Assembly (NCBI RefSeq): GCF_026094475.1
Contig: NZ_JAPELL010000001.1
Span: forward strand, 2,132,326-2,196,325
Source: Homoserinimonas sedimenticola
Lineage (GTDB): Bacteria > Actinomycetota > Actinomycetes > Actinomycetales > Microbacteriaceae
DNA length: 64,000 bases
Direction: 5' to 3'
The number at the start of each line of letters is the position of its first letter. Position 1 is the stretch's first letter. A program made the translations under genes and the position numbers. Shown here piece by piece: positions 57,628 through 64,000 of the stretch. The notes beneath the pieces were generated by a model that worked only from the letters and a program-made list of their open reading frames with translations, had not been told where the DNA came from and searched no databases.

Positions 57628-58539
57628 GTGAGCGAATGCATCCACGGACTCGATGAACAATTGTGCGACGTCTGCTCGCCCAAGCCCGCACCCGTCGCAC
57701 CGCCCGTGAAGCGCGCGCCGCGCGCGTCAACCCCATCGCTACGCAGTGGAGGGCCCGCTGTACGCTCCCCACGCGCCCCAGGGCGTGTCGCCGGCGCCCC
57801 CACCGCCGCAGGCAAACCCGTGGATGTCGCGGGGCACCGCATTTTCCACCTCACCCACGTGCGCAACTTCGCCGCCATCGCTGAAAGCGGTGCCCTCGCC
57901 CCCTCCACGGCCGGCGGAGAACCCGAGTTCGACCTCAGCGCCCCCCAGCACCGCGAACAGCGCCGCACGGCGACACTGCCCGAGACGGTTACCGCGGCCG
58001 ACACTGCAGCGATCGGAGTCGCCGTCTCCGCCGAGACCGGTGCGGATGCTGCGGCCGCCTCCCACGAGCCCGCCGCCGCGCACACCGTCGCCGACTGCGT
58101 CCCCTTCTTCGCCACGCCCGAGTCGAGCCTGTGGAACGACCTGCGCACGGGCGCACCCGATCCCCGGCTGAGTGCCGCCGCCCGCAGCAGCTCCGCCTCC
58201 GACTACGTGCTGCTCGCCACGACCGTCGGCGAGGTCGAGAAAGCCGCCACCCTCGTGCTCGCGCTCGACGAGGCATCCGCGCCGACCACCCCCATGACGG
58301 CCGACCCGGTCGCCGTGCGGCGGGAACTGCGCCGGCTCATCTCCCTCGACGCGGGTGACGGCGAAGACTCGCCCCTGGCGGCCGTCGAGATCCTCGCCGC
58401 GGGACCCGTGCCCCTCGAGGTCGTCTCGCTCATCGGTGTCGCCAACTCCAAGGCGCGCGACGAGGTCAAAGCAGTGCTGCGCGATGCGGGGCTCGACATC
58501 CGCGTCGCCGTCTACCCGCCGTGGTTCGGCCGCGGCTGA
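57628..58539 (+). CDS. DarT-like (DUF4433-type) ADP-ribosyltransferase family protein, orphan
   Basis: The 303-residue product has a short Cys/His front (CIHGLDEQLCDVC, likely a zinc knuckle), an Ala/Pro linker to residue 66, and a region that fits the DarT core: HRIFHLTHVRNFAAIAESGAL (NAD-binding His/Asn), VPFFATPESSLWNDL, and AAVEILAAGPVP, where Glu244 matches the expected catalytic Glu. DarT modifies thymidine in single-stranded DNA. No DarG macrodomain antitoxin lies beside it. Membership is inferred from pattern, not from a search. Confidence 0.65.
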   Translation: MSECIHGLDEQLCDVCSPKPAPVAPPVKRAPRASTPSLRSGGPAVRSPRAPGRVAGAPTAAGKPVDVAGHRIFHLTHVRNFAAIAESGALAPSTAGGEPEFDLSAPQHREQRRTATLPETVTAADTAAIGVAVSAETGADAAAASHEPAAAHTVADCVPFFATPESSLWNDLRTGAPDPRLSAAARSSSASDYVLLATTVGEVEKAATLVLALDEASAPTTPMTADPVAVRRELRRLISLDAGDGEDSPLAAVEILAAGPVPLEVVSLIGVANSKARDEVKAVLRDAGLDIRVAVYPPWFGRG

Positions 58540-58590
58540 GGTCTCGGCCCGTCTTACGAAGCATCACGTGCTTCGCGCCCGCGCCCTTTC

Positions 58591-58693
58591 GGAAATTCAG
58601 GAAATCTGCCTCTCCGAGGGCCGAAACCGGGCGGTGCTGCGCCGATCTGCCGCGGATTTCCTGAATTTCCGCGGCTGCATTTCCTGAATTTCC
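58591..58693. repeat. GGAAATTCAGGAAAT inverted repeats between convergent genes
   Basis: One copy at 58591-58605 is inverted relative to two copies of ATTTCCTGAATTTCC at 58656-58670 and 58679-58693. The loop is about 50 bases. The motif TTTCCTGAATTTCC also occurs at 44466-44479. Convergent genes end on both sides, so termination is possible. Confidence 0.85.
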
Positions 58694-58726
58694 GTGAGGC
58701 TCGGGCTAGTTCTGTGGCGGCCCGGG

Positions 58727-59674
58727 CTAGAGCAGGGGGCCGACCGCCGCGACGACGCGCTCCCGCAGGGCGTTGCCCCGCTCGCTGAAGTCCCGTTGGC
58801 GACGCACATACTCGGCCTTGCCCTCCGGCGTCTCGATCGCGACCGGCTCGTAGCCCCACTCCCGCAGATCGTAGGGTGACGCCTGCATGTCGAGCTCGCG
58901 GATGTCACGGGCCAACTCGAACGCGTCCAAGAGCACCTCGCCCGGCACGAGCAGGCCAAGCTTGGTCACCCACTTGTAGACGTCCATGCCCGCGTGCAGG
59001 CAGCCGGGCTGCTCCAGCTCGGGTTGGTTCTGCCGCGTCGGGGCGAGCCGGTTGCGCGGCACCGCCTCGGGCGTGAAGAAGCGGAACGCGTCGAAGTGGC
59101 TGCACGAGATGCGGTGCCCCTCGACGACCTCGTCGGTGCCGGTCGCCCCGAGACGCAGCGGCACCGTGTGACGGGTCTCGTCGGAGCGGTACACCATCGC
59201 CCACTCGTGGAGCCCGAAGCATCCGAAGTTCGCCTGCCTCTCGGCCGTGCGCTGCAGCAGTGACGTGATGAAGCGGATGCTCGAACCGCGCGCCTGCAGC
59301 AGGCCCTCCGTGTCGACGCGCACGTCGTCGCCGTCGGCCCGGTACCACTTCCAGCCGGCGCGCTCCTCGCTCGCCGCGCCCTCGAGGGTGACGCCTGCGC
59401 CGGGGTGCCAGCGGCGCAGGGTGGTCGGCCGCACCGGGTAGTAGGTGAAGAGGAAGTCCTCCACGGGATGCTTCGCGCCCGTCTGCTGCCGCGCGCGCCA
59501 GCCCGCCGTCACGGCGTCGGCCCGTTCCTGGTGGGCCGCCTCCCGCGCCCGCCATGCTTCATCATTCAGGAACTCGCGCGCGTGAGCCTCTTCATCATTC
59601 AGGAATGTCGGGCGAGTTGAGGGGCGGATGGCTGCCTCCAGCGCGACATCCGTCACTTGAGCCACTCTGGTCAC
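58727..59674 (-). CDS. Putative 3-methyladenine DNA glycosylase
   Basis: The product (315 residues from GTG 59674) matches proteins labelled 3-methyladenine DNA glycosylase in actinobacteria: EAWRAREAAHQERAD, AKHPVEDFLFTYYPVRP, FGCFGLHEWAMVY, GCLHAGMDVYKWVTKL and SPYDLREWGYEPV. The homologous part starts at about residue 40. The first 40 residues include two copies of the repeat-encoded peptide FLNDE and may be spurious; the true start could be inside. Catalytic activity is not proven for the family. Confidence 0.7.
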   Translation of the reverse strand: MTRVAQVTDVALEAAIRPSTRPTFLNDEEAHAREFLNDEAWRAREAAHQERADAVTAGWRARQQTGAKHPVEDFLFTYYPVRPTTLRRWHPGAGVTLEGAASEERAGWKWYRADGDDVRVDTEGLLQARGSSIRFITSLLQRTAERQANFGCFGLHEWAMVYRSDETRHTVPLRLGATGTDEVVEGHRISCSHFDAFRFFTPEAVPRNRLAPTRQNQPELEQPGCLHAGMDVYKWVTKLGLLVPGEVLLDAFELARDIRELDMQASPYDLREWGYEPVAIETPEGKAEYVRRQRDFSERGNALRERVVAAVGPLL

Positions 59675-59749
59675 CGCGAACTCCTGAATGATGAAGGGGC
59701 ACGGCCGCGGTGGGTAGCGCCGTCTGGGCGAAAGTTCCTGAATGATGAA
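59558..59749. repeat. Four TTCATCATTCAGGAA repeats, two in each orientation
   Basis: Copies at 59558-59572 and 59591-59605 (33 bases apart, inside the glycosylase reading frame) face inverted copies at 59682-59695 and 59735-59749. They can form two nested hairpins. The pair inside the gene encodes FLNDE twice. Confidence 0.9.
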
Positions 59750-59758
59750 AACGGCACG

Positions 59759-61963
59759 CTACGCAAGACCCCACACGTCGAGCATCCACGCGAGCTCCCA
59801 CGCGCGCTCCTGCCAGGCCTTGTAGCGGCCGCTGACGCCGCCGTGCCCCGCCTCCATCTCGATCTTCAGCAGCACGGGCGCGCCGACCTCGCGCAGCCGC
59901 GCCACCCACTTGGCGGGCTCGACGTAGAGCACTCGGGTGTCGTTGAAGCTCGTGACGGCGAGGATGCGCGGGTACGCGGCATCCGTCACGTTCTCGTACG
60001 GCGCATACGACTTCATGTAGGCGTACACCTGCGGGTCGCCGAGGGGGTTGCCCCATTCGTCCCACTCGACGACCGTGAGCGGAAGCTCCGGATCGAGGAT
60101 GCTCGTGAGCGGGTCGACGAAGGGCACCGCCGCGAGGATGCCCGCGAAGAGCGTCGGCGCGAGGTTCGCGACGGCTCCCATGAGCAGGCCGCCCGCGCTG
60201 CCGCCCTCCGCGATGAGCTTCTCGGGGCTCGTAACGCCCGTGTCGACAAGGTGCTGCGCGCACGCAACGAAGTCGGTGAAGGTGTTGCGCTTCGTGAGCG
60301 TCTTGCCGTGCTCGTACCAGTCGCGGCCCATCTCGCCACCGCCGCGCACGTGGGCGACGGCGAAGACGACGCCGCGGTCGAGCAGGCTCACCCGCGCGAT
60401 CGAGAAGCCCGGGTCGATGCTGTGCTCGTAGGAGCCGTAACCGTAGAGGAGCGTCGGCGCGTTCTCGGGCGTCACGTCGCGGCGGTGCACGAGCGAGATC
60501 GGCACGCGCGTGCCATCCTCCGCCGTCGCCCACTCGCGGCGCTGCACATAGTCGGCGGGGTCGTAGCCGCCCTGCACGGGCTGCTGCTTGAGCACGCGCA
60601 CGTCGCCCGTCGCGACCGTGTAGTCGCTCACGGTGCTCGGGGTCACGAAGCTCGTGTAGCCGATGCGCACGGTCGGCTGCTCCCACTCGGGATTGCCGGT
60701 GGCGCCGACCGCGAAGAGTTCCTCGTCGAACTCGAGCTCGGTGAAGGCGGGGTCGCCGTCGAGCCGGGCGACGGCGAGCCGCGGCAGCGCCTCCCGCCGG
60801 TACTCGAGCACGAGGTGCGAGGCGAAGGCGTCAACATCCTCGAGACGGATGCCCGGCCGGTGCGGCACGAGCACGCGGCGCTCACCGAGCGGGTCGGATG
60901 CCGCGACATCCGCCAACTCAAAGTCGAGGGCGCCGTCGTTGTGAAGCACCAGCAGGCGGTCCTCCCCGCCCAGCACGGCGTGCTCGATCGAGTACTCGAC
61001 GCCCTCGCGCCGCGGCCACACGACGCGGAACTCGCCCGTGGGGTCGTCGGCGTCGAGGATGTGGGCCTCGCTCGTGATCTTGGATCCCAGCTCGATGACG
61101 ATGTAGCGGCGGCTGCGGGTGAGCCCGGCGCCCACCCAGTAACGCTCGTCGGGCTCGTGGAAGACCTTGACGTCCTCGCTCGCCGGCGTGCCCACCTCGT
61201 GCCGCCAGACCGTGTCGGGTCGCCAGGCGTCATCCACCGTCGTGTAGAAGATGTAGCGGCCGGTCGCGTCGAAGAAGGCGCCGGGGGCGGTGCCCTCGAT
61301 GGTCTCCTCGGGCGGGGGAGCGGGGGTGTCGATGGGGGCGTCGATCTCGGCCGGGTCCGGGTGACTGTCGCCCGAGTCATCGTTCGCGAGCGGCCGCACC
61401 CGCACGGCGTAGCGTTCATCGCCGACGCGGTCGACGCCCCACAGCATGAGCGTGCCGTCGGCGGAGACGTCGAAGCTGCCGAGCGCGAAGAACTCGCTGC
61501 CCTCCGCCTCCGCGTTGCTGTCGAGCAGCACTTGCTCGTCGGGCAGGCCGGAGCCGTCCTCCGGCAGCTGCGGCGTGGACCAGTCCTGCGGGTCGGCGAT
61601 GGGCGCGCGGCAGTGGATCGCATACTGCTGCCCCTCGACCGTGCGGCTGTAGTACCACCAGTCGCCCTCGCGCACCGGCACCCCGAGGTCGGTCTCCTTG
61701 ACGCGCCCCTTGATCTCCTGGAAGAGCTGCTCGCGCAACTCGGCAAGGTGGGCGGTCGCGGCATCCGTGTGGGCGTTCTCCGCCTCGAGGTGGGCGACGA
61801 CCTCGGGGCTCTCCTTCTCGCGCAGCCACTCATACTGGTCGACGAAGGTGTCGCCGTGGTGGGTGCGCTCGATGGGCTTGCGAGCGGCGACCGGCGGCGT
61901 CTTCGAAAGCGGGGCGGATGCTTCGGCTCGGGTGTCTGCGGCGTTAATGTCTGTGTGCGGCAC
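59759..61963 (-). CDS. ptrB: Oligopeptidase B-type serine peptidase (S9)
   Basis: The 734-residue product has a front beta-propeller (about 70-440; YEWLREKESPEVVAHLEAEN at the start) and an alpha/beta hydrolase end. The nucleophile is Ser589 in GGSAGG, with the acidic residue in SFNDTRVLYVEPAKW and the His in EAGHGG. It cuts short peptides after basic residues. GTG at 61963 has GGAGG close upstream; the frame extends to a TTG at 62014 inside a repeat and is less likely. Confidence 0.93.
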   Translation of the reverse strand: MPHTDINAADTRAEASAPLSKTPPVAARKPIERTHHGDTFVDQYEWLREKESPEVVAHLEAENAHTDAATAHLAELREQLFQEIKGRVKETDLGVPVREGDWWYYSRTVEGQQYAIHCRAPIADPQDWSTPQLPEDGSGLPDEQVLLDSNAEAEGSEFFALGSFDVSADGTLMLWGVDRVGDERYAVRVRPLANDDSGDSHPDPAEIDAPIDTPAPPPEETIEGTAPGAFFDATGRYIFYTTVDDAWRPDTVWRHEVGTPASEDVKVFHEPDERYWVGAGLTRSRRYIVIELGSKITSEAHILDADDPTGEFRVVWPRREGVEYSIEHAVLGGEDRLLVLHNDGALDFELADVAASDPLGERRVLVPHRPGIRLEDVDAFASHLVLEYRREALPRLAVARLDGDPAFTELEFDEELFAVGATGNPEWEQPTVRIGYTSFVTPSTVSDYTVATGDVRVLKQQPVQGGYDPADYVQRREWATAEDGTRVPISLVHRRDVTPENAPTLLYGYGSYEHSIDPGFSIARVSLLDRGVVFAVAHVRGGGEMGRDWYEHGKTLTKRNTFTDFVACAQHLVDTGVTSPEKLIAEGGSAGGLLMGAVANLAPTLFAGILAAVPFVDPLTSILDPELPLTVVEWDEWGNPLGDPQVYAYMKSYAPYENVTDAAYPRILAVTSFNDTRVLYVEPAKWVARLREVGAPVLLKIEMEAGHGGVSGRYKAWQERAWELAWMLDVWGLA

Positions 61964-62009
61964 CCCTCCACTATTGCAAACCGGTCTCCGCCTCGTCCTG
62001 ACTTGAGCG

Positions 62010-62065
62010 GACAAATATTCATCTAGAGACCGGGTCTCGGCCGCCCTAGGAGACGAATATGCGTC
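62010..62065. repeat. Inverted repeat, GACGCATATTCGTCT family, copy 2
   Basis: Arm 62010-62024 (GACAAATATTCATCT) pairs with 62051-62065 (AGACGAATATGCGTC) at 12 of 15 positions. The right arm is identical to part of the repeat at 20486-20502. A TTGAG/CTCAA flank extends both copies. Confidence 0.8.
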
Positions 62066-62100
62066 TACTCAACGCTCCGCGCGGGTCGTCGCGGCACTGC

Positions 62101-63114
62101 TCAGAACCCGGGCACGCGCTCGTTCGCGGGCGGCGGCCCCGGAGGAGTGCCGTCCCCGAAGGGGCGGCCCCCGAGCTGCTCCCGGTCGTGCGGGGTGCGC
62201 CACCACGTGGCATCCGGCCCCTTAGGTGTGATCTGGGTCGGGTTGATGTCGACGTGCGTCACGTAGTAGTGCGCCTTGATCTGCTCGAAGTCGATCGTGT
62301 CGCCGAAGCCGGGCGTCTGGAAGAGATCGCGCGCGTAGGCGCCCAGCACCGGCATCTCGGCGAGCTTGTTGCGGTTGCACTTGAAGTGCCCGTGGTAGAC
62401 AGCGTCGAAGCGGGCGAGGGTCGTGAAGAGGCGGATGTCCGCCTCCGTGATCGTGTCGCCCACGAGGTAGCGCTGCCGCGACAGGCGCTCCTCGAGCCAG
62501 TCTAGGCGGGCGAAGAGGGTGTCGTAGGCGCGCTCGTAGGACTTCTGGCTGCCCGCGAAACCGCACTTGTAGACGCCGTTGTTGACGTCGTGGAACACCA
62601 GCTCAGCGACCTCGTCGATTTCGTCGCGCAACTCCGACGGGTACAGGTCGGGCGCGCCCTCGCGGTGGAACTCGCCCCACTCGAGCGAGAAGTCGAGCGT
62701 GATCTGCGGGTAGTTGTTGGTGACGACCATGCCGCTCGGCACATCCACGATCGCGGGCACCGTGATGCCGCGCGGGTAGTCGGCGAAGCGGCGGAAGTAC
62801 GCCTCCTGCAGCCGCTCGATGCCCAGCACGGGGTCGCGCCCATCGGGGTCGAGGTCGAAGGTCCAGGAGCGCTTGTCGTGCGTCGGCCCTGGCAGGCCGA
62901 GGGAGATCACATCCTCGAGGCCGAGCAGGCGGCGCACAATCGTCGTGCGGTTCGCCCACGGGCAGGCGCGGGCGGCGACCAGGCGGTAGCGTCCCGCCTC
63001 GACGGGCCAGCCGTCGCGACCGTCGCGCGTGATCCTGTCCTCGATGTAGTTGGTGTCGCGGTCGAACTCCTGGCCGGGCGTCACATAACTAGGGGTGTGG
63101 TCGCTGTCGCTCAT
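62101..63114 (-). CDS. Glutathionyl-hydroquinone reductase-type GST (Xi class)
   Basis: The 337-residue product has the Xi-class catalytic motif RACPWANR (Cys51), RSWTFDLDPDGRDPVLG, VPAIVDVPSGMVVTNNYPQI and YHGHFKCNRNKL. In actinobacteria the thiol is probably mycothiol. It reduces thiol-quinone conjugates during detoxification. ATG at 63114 (MSDSDHTPSYV) was chosen over the longer open frame. Confidence 0.92.
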   Translation of the reverse strand: MSDSDHTPSYVTPGQEFDRDTNYIEDRITRDGRDGWPVEAGRYRLVAARACPWANRTTIVRRLLGLEDVISLGLPGPTHDKRSWTFDLDPDGRDPVLGIERLQEAYFRRFADYPRGITVPAIVDVPSGMVVTNNYPQITLDFSLEWGEFHREGAPDLYPSELRDEIDEVAELVFHDVNNGVYKCGFAGSQKSYERAYDTLFARLDWLEERLSRQRYLVGDTITEADIRLFTTLARFDAVYHGHFKCNRNKLAEMPVLGAYARDLFQTPGFGDTIDFEQIKAHYYVTHVDINPTQITPKGPDATWWRTPHDREQLGGRPFGDGTPPGPPPANERVPGF

Positions 63115-63199
63115 GCCTCGACGGTACCTCGCACCCGTGCATCCGCCCTGTGACGTCCCGTGACGGGGCTCACAGCGCCCGCTTCTAGGCTGGGCCGTG

Positions 63200-63787
63200 A
63201 TGAGCTCCATACTTGCCGGCCGTCGCGCCGAGACATCCGTTCCCATCGACGACGTGCACGCCACCCGCTGGAGCCCGCGCGCCTTCGACCCGGAGGCGAC
63301 GATCGACGAGGCGACTCTTGCGACCGTGCTCGAGGCGGCCCGCTGGGCCCCGTCCGCGCGCAACGCGCAGCCGTGGCGCTTCGTCGTGGGTCGTCGCGGC
63401 ACGGCCACGCACGCCGCTCTCGCCGAAAACCTCATGGGCTTCAACCGCGAGTGGGCGCCCGCCGCGAGCGCGCTCATCCTGAACATCGCAGTGACGAAGG
63501 ATGCCGCGGGCGACCGCCTGCGCTGGGCGGAATACGACCTCGGCCAGGCGGTGGCCCACCTCACGCTGCAGGCTCAGCGGCAGGGGCTGCACAGTCACCA
63601 GATGGGCGGCATCGAGGTCGAGGGCCTGCGGCAGGCGTTCGACCTCGGGGAACATCTGGTTCCCGTGTCGATCACGGCGCTCGGTGTGCTCGGGGACCCG
63701 CAACGCCTGCCAGAGAGGCTGCGCCTGCGCGAGCTCGCGCCCCGTGAGCGCCTGCCGCTCAACGAGTTGGTGCTCGCGCGCGACTGA
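63200..63787 (+). CDS. Nitroreductase-family protein
   Basis: The 195-residue product has the FMN-binding front ATRWSPRAFDPEATI and RWAPSARNAQPWRFVVGRRG, and the second helix DLGQAVAHLTLQAQRQGLHSHQMGG. It reduces nitro or quinone compounds. ATG 63200 follows a GTG at 63197. A TAGGCT -10 box (63186-63191) ends 5 bases before the GTG, so the transcript is leaderless. It diverges from the GST gene, and both fit detoxification. Confidence 0.92.
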   Translation: MSSILAGRRAETSVPIDDVHATRWSPRAFDPEATIDEATLATVLEAARWAPSARNAQPWRFVVGRRGTATHAALAENLMGFNREWAPAASALILNIAVTKDAAGDRLRWAEYDLGQAVAHLTLQAQRQGLHSHQMGGIEVEGLRQAFDLGEHLVPVSITALGVLGDPQRLPERLRLRELAPRERLPLNELVLARD

Positions 63788-63795
63788 GGTGCGCG

Positions 63796-63863
63796 ACTGA
63801 GGGCCAGCTAGCACTGAGGGCCGGCTAGCACTGAGGGCCGGCTAGCACTGAGGGCCGGCTAGC
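63796..63863. repeat. Four 17-bp tandem repeats
   Basis: ACTGAGGGCCGGCTAGC begins at 63796, 63813, 63830 and 63847, with one change in the first unit. The last unit contains the stop codon of the mycoredoxin gene (63859-63861). The unit contains the palindrome GCCGGC, so several small hairpins may form. Confidence 0.95.
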
Positions 63864-64000
63864 TCAGGCGCGACTTGACGTCGGCGAGCGAGGGGTTGGT
63901 TGCGGTCGAGCCGTCGGGGAAGATGACGGTCGGCACGGTCTGGTTGCCGCCGTTGACGGATGCCACGAGCTCCGCGGTTCCCGGAACCTGCTCGATGTTC
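63859..64000 (-). CDS. Mycoredoxin/glutaredoxin-like protein (5' part beyond the window)
   Basis: The visible last 46 residues include VASVNGGNQTVPTVIFPDG and NPSLADVKSRLS, typical of the end of mycoredoxin: the cis-Pro TVPTVIF loop, then GS/T-NPS. It reduces proteins joined to mycothiol. The active CxxC would be beyond the window. Its stop lies in the tandem repeat array. Confidence 0.85.
   Translation of the reverse strand, partial: NIEQVPGTAELVASVNGGNQTVPTVIFPDGSTATNPSLADVKSRLS

Noticed and set aside
63796-63863. Possible CRISPR or iteron origin
   Set aside because: Units are 17 bp without spacers and overlap a stop codon; there is no replication gene nearby.

Overview
The window is high-GC chromosomal DNA from an actinobacterium. 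The best guess is a member of Microbacteriaceae or a close relative. This is inferred from gene content: a mycoredoxin end fragment, a DtxR/IdeR-type repressor with an iron box, an orphan WXG100 protein, CIRCE-controlled groEL without groES, DUF3048, DUF3027, DUF2530 and DUF2510 proteins, an XPB-type helicase with its Helicase_C_3 partner, and many start codons sitting 5-7 nt after a TANNNT -10 box (leaderless transcripts). No insertion sequence, prophage, CRISPR array, rRNA operon or replication origin was seen.

Region by region. 1-5.8 kb: the end of a LytR_C protein, a cold-shock protein, a DUF3048 lipoprotein, groEL under two tandem CIRCE operators, an orphan WXG100 protein and a pair of acidic paralogous lipoproteins. 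5.8-10 kb: an OmpR-type two-component system, a FolP2-like pterin-binding protein and an overlapping RibD-C reductase. 10-17.5 kb: XPB helicase, helicase-associated protein, a cold-shock-domain protein overlapping DUF3027, serC with DUF2530, and an iron-dependent regulator behind its own box. 17.5-21.7 kb: HNH endonuclease with a long leader, HxlR/hydrolase divergent pair with a double operator, DinB-like protein and glycerate kinase. 21.7-24.3 kb: a small accessory islet beginning at tRNA-Arg(CCU). It holds a gene fragment, an orphan hypothetical gene and a HEPN/MNT toxin-antitoxin module whose antitoxin carries an XRE domain. 24.3-37.2 kb: FAD monooxygenase, Ltp-type surface protein, CtaG/DUF2243, a zinc-ribbon nuclease, VOC protein, WYL regulator, an SDR-carboxylesterase fusion, Ppx/GppA and an acyl-CoA dehydrogenase. 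37.3-47.8 kb: a GAF-GGDEF-EAL protein, APC permease, HesB-like protein, thioesterase, 2,4-dienoyl-CoA reductase, and pobA with an IclR regulator. 48-57.5 kb: a Stealth-family phosphotransferase, metallophosphoesterase, DUF2207 protein, a J-domain/NERD-like protein, two MarR regulators and a nitroreductase. 57.6-64 kb: an orphan DarT-like protein, a putative 3-methyladenine glycosylase, oligopeptidase B-type peptidase, a glutathionyl-hydroquinone reductase-type GST, a second nitroreductase and the 3' end of a mycoredoxin gene.

Functional links. groEL is heat-shock controlled through HrcA. The iron regulator probably represses itself. IclR and pobA, and HxlR and its hydrolase, look like regulator/target pairs with visible palindromes. 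The XRE-MNT/HEPN operon has a palindrome over its -10. DNA-repair-like functions (XPB pair, DarT-like, glycosylase, HNH, Vsr-like nuclease) are scattered rather than in one defence island.

The least explained structure is a set of intergenic inverted repeats. Most loci have their own arm sequence, although one pair is shared between 20.4 kb and 62 kb. There are also short tandem arrays with a 17- or 34-bp period at gene ends. One such repeat family has entered the 5' coding part of the glycosylase gene as a repeated FLNDE peptide.
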